From an uncultured Acidobacteriia bacterium (GTDB taxonomy: Bacteria; Acidobacteriota; Terriglobia; Bryobacterales; Bryobacteraceae), in NCBI GenBank assembly GCA_903851195.1, contig CAINNJ010000064.1:1-64000 (forward strand): a stretch of DNA of 64,000 bases. Reading direction: 5' to 3'. The notes beneath the pieces are model-generated. The model saw only the letters and a program-made list of their open reading frames with translations. It searched no databases and was not told the origin of the DNA. The position numbers and the translations under genes are program-made. Of this stretch, positions 25,430 through 32,345 are shown in pieces. Positions within the stretch are counted from its first letter, which is position 1. Each line of letters starts with the position of its first letter.

Positions 25430-26449
25430 TTATCGTGTGACCTGAATCCGAGTGAAACCGTCCAAAACCACTGTCTCAAAATGTACAGGGAGAAACTTCG
25501 CGATCACTTCCATGTTGGTTCGCGCATGAAGGTTGACTTTGACAGCGGTAAACGACCCCGCACCGGCAAGTGCCATCGGCAAAAGCAACTGGTCTGTCAG
25601 GTGCTCACAAGCTACAGCCTTTGAGACCAGGTACTCCCGGGCTTCACGTGCCGCATTTCCGGCTACCTTTTCAGCACTGATGCCGAGTTGGCCGAAGGCG
25701 GTGAAAATTGCGGTCGTCTCGTCGGTTCCGATTTCAATCATCGTTACGTTGCCGGGACCGGACGACTCCCGCGTCGCCTCAACGGCGTGAAGCTCCGCGC
25801 CCCAGTTCAGCATGGATGCTGCGGTCTCGGCCTCCCGCTGCGCGATATGCCGGGGCAGATTCGCGACAATCGCGACGACACGCCGCGAAGTAATCTCTCC
25901 CCGAGCGCCGAGATGGAGCGGGCTGAGCGCTGCCGCCGGCTCAATCTCCGCCGAGAACCGGCCGCCCCCGGCGGGATAAAATCCATAGCGCTCAAAGTGC
26001 AAACGAATCTTCGGCCCCAGGCGTTCGACCAGGGGCAAGAAGGTTCTCGATAGAAACTCGTAAGGCGGAGCCGCGGTATTGTGCGTGCCCCCTTCGATAG
26101 CCACCCTGCTCGAACCGTTGGCCAGCATCAGTGCGGGCAGCACGGTCTGGAAGACAAGAATGCCGCTTCCGGCCGTGCCCACCGCGAATCGGTAATCCCC
26201 CGGACGCACCGGGCCGGGCGTAAAGGTCAGGCAGGACGAACTGAGAGTCGCGCCTTCCACTTCGGCTCCGGACACCTCGGCGGCCGCCAGAACCGCCGTA
26301 AGGTGCTGGCGAAGCAGTCCCGGCCTCGCACGCCCGGCGCGGACATTCTCGATACGGAACGGCTTCCCTGTCACCAGCGAAAGGCTCAGCGACGTGCGCA
26401 GAATCTGCCCCCCGCCTTCGCCGAGTGTTCCGTCAATCAGAATCGGCAT
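25430..26449 (-). CDS. rtcA: RNA 3'-terminal phosphate cyclase RtcA
   Basis: 339 residues beginning DGTLGEGGGQILRTSL, the family signature. The conserved GPGN loop and the nucleophilic His in CEHLTDQLLLPMAL are present. RtcA converts RNA 3'-phosphate into 2',3'-cyclic phosphate using ATP, preparing ends for RtcB. It lies 4 nt downstream of rtcB and directly upstream of hen1. All catalytic segments appear intact and the length is standard. Confidence 0.96.
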   Translation of the reverse strand: MPILIDGTLGEGGGQILRTSLSLSLVTGKPFRIENVRAGRARPGLLRQHLTAVLAAAEVSGAEVEGATLSSSCLTFTPGPVRPGDYRFAVGTAGSGILVFQTVLPALMLANGSSRVAIEGGTHNTAAPPYEFLSRTFLPLVERLGPKIRLHFERYGFYPAGGGRFSAEIEPAAALSPLHLGARGEITSRRVVAIVANLPRHIAQREAETAASMLNWGAELHAVEATRESSGPGNVTMIEIGTDETTAIFTAFGQLGISAEKVAGNAAREAREYLVSKAVACEHLTDQLLLPMALAGAGSFTAVKVNLHARTNMEVIAKFLPVHFETVVLDGFTRIQVTR

Positions 26450-26453
26450 CGTC

Positions 26454-27686
26454 TTACCCTTTCACGCAGACTACCTGTCGCAGCGTATGAACAATTTCGA
26501 CCAGATCGGTTTGAGCAGCCATAACGGCATCGATGGATTTATAGGCGGCGGGCGTTTCGTCGATCACATCCGCGTCCTTACGGCACTCCACGCCTTCTGT
26601 CATCCGCATGTGATCCTCTACAGTAAACCGCCGCTTCGCTTCGTTGCGCGACATGGAACGCCCCGCGCCATGACTGCAGCTGCAGAAGCTGTCCCGGTTA
26701 CCCTTGCCGCGAACGATATAGGAGCGAGTGCCCATGCTGCCCGGAATGATCCCCATGTCACCCTCGCGCGCCCGCACCGCGCCCTTTCGGGTAATCAGCA
26801 CATTCTCGCCGAAATGGGATTCGCGCGAAACGTAATTGTGATGGCAGTTGATCGCTTTGACCTCCGCGCTGAAAGGCGGCAGTTCACCGCAGGTCCGCAC
26901 GGCAGCAACCACCTGTTCCATCATCAGGTCCCGATTGCGGCGCGCGTAATCCTGCGCCCACCCGACCGCCTCCACATAATCGTCGAAATGCGGCGTGTGC
27001 TCCGGAAAATAGGCGAGATCGATATCCGGCAAATTGACGAAAAATTGCCGCATATCTTTCCGGGCCAGCTCGATAAAGTAGCCGCCCATGCGGTTGCCCA
27101 CGCCGCGCGATCCGGAGTGCAGCATGAACCACACCGACTCCGCCTCATCGAAGCAGACTTCGATGAAGTGATTACCCGTTCCCAGCGTCCCCAGATGATT
27201 TGCGTGATTTCCACGATCGAGCCTCGGATGTTTGGCCAGGATCGCCTCGTACCGGGCTTTGAGTTCACTGCACCAGACGGCTCCGTTACGTTCCGGAATG
27301 TCACGCCACGCACCCCTGTCGCCCGCGCCCCCATGATTGGTGCGTCCATGAGGCACGGCGGTTTCGATCGCCGCACGGATGTTCTTCAAACTATCGGGCA
27401 GGTCGCGCGCGTTGAGACTGGTCTGCACTGCCATCATCCCGCAACCAATGTCGACACCGACGGCCGCCGGAATAATGGCGCCCTTCGTCGGGATCACGCT
27501 TCCCACGGTTGCGCCCACGCCCCAGTGCACGTCCGGCATCGCGGCAATCCATTTGAAGATAAAGGGAAGCTGAGCCGCATTTGTCAATTGCTGACGAGCC
27601 TGATCTTCTAACTGGACCCCCTTCGTCCATGCCTTGATCGGCACGCCGTTGTCCGGTGCGATTAGGTTGTAGGTGCTTTCCGACAT
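26454..27686 (-). CDS. rtcB: RNA-splicing ligase RtcB
   Basis: 410 residues, close to E. coli RtcB. Diagnostic motifs in order are MPDVHWG, GSVIPT, GVDIGCGM, LHSGSRGVGN, NCHHNYV and the guanylylated histidine in SHGAGRSMSR. It joins 2',3'-cyclic phosphate or 3'-phosphate ends to 5'-OH ends using GTP and Mn2+. AGGAAGG lies about 8 nt upstream of ATG 27686, immediately after the tRNA-like RNA array. That position equals the classical rsr-yrl-rtcBA layout. Confidence 0.96.
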   Translation of the reverse strand: MSESTYNLIAPDNGVPIKAWTKGVQLEDQARQQLTNAAQLPFIFKWIAAMPDVHWGVGATVGSVIPTKGAIIPAAVGVDIGCGMMAVQTSLNARDLPDSLKNIRAAIETAVPHGRTNHGGAGDRGAWRDIPERNGAVWCSELKARYEAILAKHPRLDRGNHANHLGTLGTGNHFIEVCFDEAESVWFMLHSGSRGVGNRMGGYFIELARKDMRQFFVNLPDIDLAYFPEHTPHFDDYVEAVGWAQDYARRNRDLMMEQVVAAVRTCGELPPFSAEVKAINCHHNYVSRESHFGENVLITRKGAVRAREGDMGIIPGSMGTRSYIVRGKGNRDSFCSCSHGAGRSMSRNEAKRRFTVEDHMRMTEGVECRKDADVIDETPAAYKSIDAVMAAQTDLVEIVHTLRQVVCVKG

Positions 27687-27779
27687 CTTCTTTTCCTTCC
27701 TTCGGGCACTTAGGCGGCGACAATCAGATGAAGAGACTTTGCTCTACCGGGTTGAGCTACTGTTCCGGATGTTTCCGCG

Positions 27780-27916
27780 AAACAGCCCGGATTCGAACCG
27801 TGAACCCATGTAGTCCCTTCGGCATTCGCCGCCGGCAATCAAAATCCAGCCTCGCCTGCGGCGACAACCAACGGAGAAACCGTTCTGCTGCTCTGTCCCA
27901 CTGAGCTACCGTACCA
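27780..27916 (-). ncRNA. Y-RNA-like element 5, most tRNA-like
   Basis: It shows a D-arm-like GGTAGCTCAGTGGGACAGAG, an anticodon-arm-like AACGGTTTCTCCGTT, a roughly 60-nt insert with TTGTCGCC...CGAATGCC...GGGACTACA in the variable region, and T-arm GGTTCGAATCC. The large insert rules out an ordinary tRNA. Confidence 0.6.
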
Positions 27917-28010
27917 GTGAAGGGACGTCCCGGATTCGAACCGGAAACCTGCAGATTAAATGTAGTTCCTCCTGCATTCGGCGCAGGCCCACTCATACTG
28001 GCGACAACAA
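27917..28010 (-). ncRNA. Y-RNA-like element 4
   Basis: It contains GTTGTCGCC, GCCGAATGCAGG, GGAACTACATT and a perfect T-arm CCGGTTCGAATCCGG, then an acceptor-like GACGTCCC. Confidence 0.55.
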
Positions 28011-28029
28011 GAGCGAGAGTTCCGCGGCT

Positions 28030-28112
28030 CTTGAGCCGGGGCGGGTCTCGAAACCCGCAGCACCATGTACTCACGCTGGCATTCGCCAGTTTCCGATAAG
28101 GAGCCGACAAGT
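28030..28112 (-). ncRNA. Y-RNA-like element 3
   Basis: It carries TTGTCGGCTCC, then CTGGCGAATGCCAG and a variant GAGTACATG, followed by a strong hairpin GCGGGTTTCGAGACCCGC. It is the most diverged in the ACTACA box. Confidence 0.5.
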
Positions 28113-28192
28113 AGTTCGGAGAGACGTGAACATGTTGTAGATGTAGTCCCTCCGGCATTCGGCTCCGCTGCAGCAACTGCGGCGACAGATTG
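28110..28192 (-). ncRNA. Y-RNA-like element 2
   Basis: It has CTGTCGCCGCAG on the 5' side, GCCGAATGCCGG and GGGACTACAT on the 3' side. Its T-arm is less canonical than those of the other units (GTTCACG). Confidence 0.5.
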
Positions 28193-28237
28193 TCGAGCGA
28201 GACGATCCCAGCCAGACTTCTCTCCTCAGTTTTGAGA

Positions 28238-28308
28238 TGACCCGAGGAGGGGCGGGAGTTGAACCCGCAAGGATTTGTAGTCCCACCCTGCATTCGCCGC
28301 AGACACCG
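28238..28308 (-). ncRNA. Y-RNA-like element 1
   Basis: This first unit of the array contains GCGGCGAATGCAGG, GGGACTACAAATCC and a T-arm-like hairpin with GCGGGTTCAACTCCCGC. It begins just after the rsr stop. No separate promoter is seen, so it is probably processed from the operon transcript. Confidence 0.55.
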
Positions 28309-28310
28309 CT

Positions 28311-29837
28311 TTACGCCTCAATCTGTTCGAGACGTCCGATCCAGTGATCCGGCTGGAGTTTTCCTGAAGCAAAAGCGGATATTACCTCGAACACCTGATC
28401 CGAGAACCCGCCGATGTTCAAAATGTCCTCTCGTTCGGTTGCCTGCGTTGTCTGGTTCGGCTGGATATCGATGCAGACCAGACGCGCTGACGGATTCCGG
28501 CGGCGAAATTGGGACCACTCCGCCAGCAACGCCGTGCCCCGACCCCGACCCTGATCAACCCATGACTCGTTATCGGACACGAAGATGACCAGATCCGCCT
28601 TGCCTTTGGCGCTGTTCAGAAGACCGACCGGCGCACTGCAGTTCGTACCGCCGCCACCGATCGAGTTCAACCGCAGCGGAACCACAGCTTGTTCAAACGG
28701 CAGGACCGCAGCCGATGGATTCTTGCGCAACACAGCTGCCGCAACCAGCGCGGCGACATCGATGCACCGAACACTTGTCGCAGACCCCGCTCGGTACCCA
28801 GTGACCGGGCTCGACATGGAACCCGAAACATCAGGACATACCACGACCGTTGCTTGAATGCTCGGAACGTTCTCGATCGCGTGCTCCATCGCATCCTGCA
28901 AAGCTCCTTTTATCTCCTCAGGGACCGACGCATCGCAGTTCCGATACGCCGCCAGCAGTTGATAAGGGAAGACCCGAGCTTTGCCGATTTCACTGGCGTC
29001 CTTGAGTCGGTCCGCAACGATTCGAACAAGTTCGGAGTCTTCAAACACCTCATGACGCGTGAAAGTATTCAGGTTCATCCTCGTGGTCTGCCAAGAGGCA
29101 TTTCGCGCAATATTGGTCCACTCCTTGCGGCTCAGGGGCAGCGCGGAAAGCATCGTGAAAGGCAGGTCCGGAACTTCGGTAGCTTCGCCTGTCTTGAACT
29201 GTTCGAACTGAAGCACCATCTTCGGGAGTGCGACGGCTTCGTGCGGACGGCCAAGCATGTACCCGTAGAACGCTTCCCGACGCTTACTGGACGGCTTAGG
29301 ATGGACCATCTTCAGGATGTCGGAAAGAGAGGGGTTCTGTCCCACGCTCGAACTGAACAGAGCGTCTTCGTCACGACCGGCAAGCCAGTCGCGAACCAGC
29401 CGTTTGGGAGCACTTCCCAAAGATTTCCGCCCGACAACGCCGGACCGGAGAATCTGGACATAGTTCCGCAACATGCGAGCGTTGTCGATCACCCGGGCGA
29501 ACACAGCCGCGTGCAACCGCGCATCACGCACGGACAGCCATGCGCACAACAGCGCCGGCATATCCTTCATGAAAGACTGAGTGCGGCTATAAATCGCAAC
29601 CTTTGCCACGAATTCCAACTCGCCCTCAGCCGCGAGGACTTCGCAAAATTCGAGAACGCGGCTCAATTGTTCCTCGGCTGTCGCATAAAACGTCCGTCCG
29701 AAGCATCCGGTGGCCGCGAATTGTGCCAGCGCTTGTTTCGGCGCGAGCGCGTACGCGGGTGCGTTTTCCGAGTTTGTGGCGTCGATCCGGGGAATCAGCG
29801 CGTCACGGAGGCTTGCGAAGAGAGTTTTGTTTGCCAC
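28311..29837 (-). CDS. rsr: Ro60 orthologue Rsr (TROVE and vWA domains)
   Basis: 508 residues. The N-terminal about 340 residues are the helical TROVE ring that binds misfolded and Y RNAs. The C-terminal vWA domain has the MIDAS motif DVSGSMS. The protein starts at ATG 29837, just downstream of a sigma54-type promoter. It is followed by the tRNA-like Y RNA array and rtcBA, the arrangement known from Salmonella and other bacteria. Rsr with Y RNA channels or gates RNAs for decay, probably to a partner exonuclease. The gene appears intact. Confidence 0.95.
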   Translation of the reverse strand: MANKTLFASLRDALIPRIDATNSENAPAYALAPKQALAQFAATGCFGRTFYATAEEQLSRVLEFCEVLAAEGELEFVAKVAIYSRTQSFMKDMPALLCAWLSVRDARLHAAVFARVIDNARMLRNYVQILRSGVVGRKSLGSAPKRLVRDWLAGRDEDALFSSSVGQNPSLSDILKMVHPKPSSKRREAFYGYMLGRPHEAVALPKMVLQFEQFKTGEATEVPDLPFTMLSALPLSRKEWTNIARNASWQTTRMNLNTFTRHEVFEDSELVRIVADRLKDASEIGKARVFPYQLLAAYRNCDASVPEEIKGALQDAMEHAIENVPSIQATVVVCPDVSGSMSSPVTGYRAGSATSVRCIDVAALVAAAVLRKNPSAAVLPFEQAVVPLRLNSIGGGGTNCSAPVGLLNSAKGKADLVIFVSDNESWVDQGRGRGTALLAEWSQFRRRNPSARLVCIDIQPNQTTQATEREDILNIGGFSDQVFEVISAFASGKLQPDHWIGRLEQIEA

Positions 29838-29865
29838 GTTCGTACCCTGCTTTCAGGTTGTACTA

Positions 29866-29883
29866 AAGCAGGTGGGCGGCCAA
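29866..29883 (-). promoter_or_regulatory. Sigma54 promoter of the rsr-rtcBA-hen1-pnkp operon
   Basis: On the minus strand TTTGGCCGCCCACCTGCTTT contains GG, ten bases, then GC, the invariant -24/-12 spacing. The transcription start would fall near 29857, about 20 nt before the rsr ATG. The divergent gene encodes the sigma54 activator RtcR, which supports the call. Confidence 0.72.
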
Positions 29884-29896
29884 AGCATAAGTGATT

Positions 29897-29968
29897 GATA
29901 ATATTCAACTTATACGCCAACCACGCTCGGGTCGACTATCTTTATGGATAAATATGTAGAATATAATC
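29897..29968. promoter_or_regulatory. AT-rich imperfect inverted repeat, candidate RtcR upstream site
   Basis: GATAATATTC at 29897-29906 is mirrored by GAATATAATC at 29959-29968 with one mismatch, in an otherwise high-GC genome. It lies just upstream of the sigma54 promoter and directly before the rtcR start, so it could bind RtcR for activation and autoregulation. Confidence 0.45.
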
Positions 29969-29969
29969 T

Positions 29970-31561
29970 ATGCGGCACCGGCCATTGGTCGTCATCGGTC
30001 TTCTGGGAACCACCATCGATCAGGGCAAACACCCGGATCGCTGGCAAACCTGGCGTCCTTCCGTGTCTCTCTGCCGGCAGCCCGATCTCATCGTCCATCG
30101 TTTTGAGTTGCTGCATGGGCTCCGCGATCTATCTCTTTCCCAACTGATTGGGCGCGATATTCAGTCGGTATCGCCGGAAACCCAAGTCCGCCTCCACCGG
30201 GTTGAATTCGGCGATCCCTGGGATTTCGAAAACGTGTATGAATCGCTCTTCGCCTTCGCCAAAAGCTACCCCTTCGACGATGCCGAAGATTATCTGGTTC
30301 ACATCACCACCGGCACGCACGTCGCGCAGATCTGCCTCTTTCTGCTCACCGAGGCGCGCTGGATTCCGGGCCGTCTCGTGCAGTGCTCGCCGGAACGGGA
30401 CCGCAGCGCGCCGGGCACAATCAAAATCATCGACCTCGACCTCTCCCGTTATGACGGCATCGCGTCCCGCTTCCAGCAAGAGCAGCGCGAGGGCGCGTCG
30501 TTCCTCAAAGGCGGAATCGAGACGCGCAATCCGGCCTTCAACCGGCTGATCGATCGCATCGAACAAGTGGCCATCGCCACGCGCGATCCGCTACTGTTGA
30601 CGGGGCCCACAGGCGCTGGTAAATCCCGCCTGGCGCGCCGTATCTTCGAACTGAAGAAGGTCCGGCACGCCGTCAAAGGGGAATTCGTCGATCTGAACTG
30701 CGCAACGCTCCGCGGTGACGGCGCAATGTCGGCCTTGTTCGGCCATACCAAAGGCGCTTTCACCGGAGCTCTCAAAGACCGGCCCGGCCTCTTGCGGGCG
30801 GCAAATGGCGGAGTGCTGTTTCTGGATGAGATCGGCGAACTGGGTCTCGATGAGCAGGCCATGCTCCTGCGCGCGCTCGAAGAGAAAACCTTTCTCCCTC
30901 TGGGCTCCGACCGGGAAAGCAGCAGCGACTTTCAGCTCATCGCCGGGACGAATCGCGACCTGCCCGAAGCGGTTCGGGAAGGGCGCTTCCGCGAGACCTG
31001 CTGGCGCGCATCAATCTCTGGACTTTTGCGCTGCCGGGACTGCGCATCAGGCCGGAAGACATTGAACCAAATCTGCAGTTCGAACTGGATAATTATGCTC
31101 AAAGAACGGGAAGGCACATCACGTTCAGCAAGGAGGCCAGACACCGTTTCCTGGAATTTGCGCTCTCCCCGTCGGCCACATGGAAAGGAAATTTCCGCGA
31201 TCTGAATGCCGCCGTCGCGCGCATGGCCACGCTTTCGTTAGGTGGCAGAATCTCCGTGGATGCGGTCGATGAAGAGGTGGGGAGGCTGACTCAATCCTGG
31301 GCGGATCCCCAATGTTCGGTATCCCCGGACTTCCTCCTCGAATTGCTGGGACCGGACCAGCTCGCCGGGATGGACCTTTTCGATCGGGCACAGCTGAACC
31401 ACGTTCTCGACGTATGCAGGCGAAGCCGATCGCTGTCGGACGCCGGGCGGACACTTTATAGCGCGTCGCGAGGACGCAAGACCACGCCGAACGATGCGGA
31501 TCGCCTCCGAAAGTACCTCGCTCGGTTCGGAGTCGAATGGTCGCAGATACCGAAAACGTAA
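29970..31561 (+). pseudogene. rtcR: RtcR sigma54 activator with a one-base frameshift
   Basis: Residues 1-180 are the RtcR/CARF sensor (HRPLVVIGLLGTTID, EDYLVHITTGTHVAQIC), followed by the AAA+ domain with GPTGAGKSRLARR, GAFTGA and LFLDEIGELG. Near 30993-30996 the frame breaks after GRFRE. Adding one base restores DLLARINLWTF..., and the shifted frame continues to a normal helix-turn-helix end (DADRLRKYLARFG) at 31561. The reconstructed length of about 530 residues equals E. coli RtcR. Without repair of the frame, the protein stops at 31205 with a scrambled tail and no DNA-binding domain. It is either a recent inactivation or a sequencing error. In the family, RtcR senses RNA ends via CARF and activates rtc genes. 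Confidence 0.88.
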
Positions 31562-31605
31562 GGCTTCAGAAAACCACTCTCGACCGGGTCGTTTGGCACC
31601 CGATG

Positions 31606-31881
31606 TCAACTGCGTTCCTGTGAGGTGTGCCAGATGCGCCAGACCTCGATTGTCTGTTCCCTGACGCGATACACCGCGACATAGGGCATAGGAGCAAACA
31701 CGATCTCCCGCGTGCCTTCAACGCGGCCAGGTCTGCCGATGAACGGCGTCTGTTTCAACCCGCGGATTCCGTCGTACAGTTTGCGCATGGTCGACTGCCG
31801 AAACTGCGGGTGGTGCTCTTTCAGGTAATCACTGATGCTCTGCAGGTCACGTGCCGCGGGCGGGGTCCACCGGATACGCAT
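31606..31881 (-). CDS. ParE/RelE-family toxin
   Basis: 91 residues with the ParE pattern: RWTPPAARDLQSISDYLKEHHP, LKQTPFIGRPGRVEGTRE, and the end strand YVAVYRVREQTIEVWRIWHTSQ. ATG 31881 abuts the antitoxin stop (TGAATG), the standard antitoxin-toxin order. ParE toxins poison gyrase; the RelE branch cleaves mRNA. The sequence fits ParE better. It lies at the edge of the RNA-repair block and may stabilise the island. Confidence 0.9.
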   Translation of the reverse strand: MRIRWTPPAARDLQSISDYLKEHHPQFRQSTMRKLYDGIRGLKQTPFIGRPGRVEGTREIVFAPMPYVAVYRVREQTIEVWRIWHTSQERS

Positions 31882-32103
31882 TCAGGAACGGAGCATTTCT
31901 TCAAAGCGGGCGTCCATCTCGTCTTCCTCAATGAACTCGCCCCGCCCGGCACAAGCCTCAGCTTCCAGCACGGCCGCCCGGAAGTTCGCGTCGTCGATGA
32001 AATGGAGCGCCGCGTCCCTGACGAGACGTTCGGCCTCCGTGCCCTGGCTTTTCGCCGCCCGGATTATCTGTGCTTCCTGCTCAGGCGTAAAACGCACTTC
32101 CAT
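31882..32103 (-). CDS. Antitoxin partner of ParE-like toxin
   Basis: 73 residues from ATG 32103 (MEVRFTPEQEAQIIRAAKSQG...). A longer start at 32139 is less likely. A basic/helical N-terminus, resembling short ribbon-helix or helix-turn-helix antitoxins, is followed by an acidic C-terminal tail (EFIEEDEMDARFEEM) that would wrap the toxin. It is directly coupled to the downstream toxin gene. Confidence 0.8.
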   Translation of the reverse strand: MEVRFTPEQEAQIIRAAKSQGTEAERLVRDAALHFIDDANFRAAVLEAEACAGRGEFIEEDEMDARFEEMLRS

Positions 32104-32152
32104 GCTAAACAGCGTAAGGCATCTTCCGTCGCGTGTCATCTTGCCTGGCTGA

Positions 32153-32176
32153 ATTCACCTGTGGCAGAACTGTGCC
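32153..32176 (+). repeat. Right copy of 24-bp direct repeat flanking the RNA-repair block
   Basis: Same orientation as the copy at 21414-21437, with a single G/T difference in the middle. It is placed just upstream of the antitoxin gene start and about 120 bp before the tRNA fragment. Confidence 0.7.
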
Positions 32177-32296
32177 CGAACCCGATCTGCTGAGTCCACT
32201 TAGGTTAGCTTTCGAGCGAAAAGCAGATTCCCCAAGTTGTTGTAAACACAAAGAACAGGCGCAAACCAGAGGAGCCGTTGGAAGTCACCCCGATCC

Positions 32297-32341
32297 CTTG
32301 GGCGCAGGGGGTCGTGAGTTCGAATCTCGCCGCCCCGACCA
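32297..32341 (+). other. 3' fragment of a tRNA gene (probable att remnant)
   Basis: The T-arm GTGAG-TTCGAAT-CTCGC (32314-32330), the acceptor 3' strand CGCCCCG (32331-32337), a discriminator A and CCA (32339-32341) are all present. No matching 5' acceptor strand (CGGGGCG) or D-arm precedes it. Upstream sequence (GGGCGCAGGGGGTC) resembles the distal anticodon/variable part of a proline-type tRNA. Such 3' tRNA stubs are typical att sites left by integrated islands. The gh43 gene ends 5 nt beyond. Confidence 0.75.
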
Positions 32342-32345
32342 TTTC

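Larger units (their letters stand above)
27716..28310 (-). ncRNA. Array of tRNA-like Y-RNA-type elements between rsr and rtcB
   Basis: Read on the minus strand, about 595 nt contain five copies of a motif CGAATGC followed 5-10 nt later by GGRACTACA or a variant (core CGAATGC at 28290-28296, 28155-28161, 28079-28085, 27974-27980 and 27822-27828). Most are preceded by TTGTCGCC or TGTCGGC and followed by a T-arm-like hairpin (GGTTCGAATCC, GGGTTCAACTCCC or GGGTTTCGAGACCC). Two also have a D-arm-like GTAGCTCA...AGAGCA. The position matches bacterial Y RNA (Yrl) genes, which mimic tRNA and bind Ro. No protein frame here is convincing. Confidence 0.75.

Noticed and set aside
26394-27611. 405-codon plus-strand frame opposite rtcB
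   Set aside because: RtcB on the other strand has every catalytic motif, and the antisense product has none.
27780-28310. Ordinary tRNA genes in the rsr-rtcB gap
   Set aside because: Only parts of the cloverleaf are present, and each unit has a CGAATGC/ACTACA insert instead of a normal anticodon domain; Y-RNA-like elements fit better.
27716-28310. CRISPR array
   Set aside because: The repeated boxes are short, diverged and unevenly spaced, with no uniform repeats or spacers and no cas genes.
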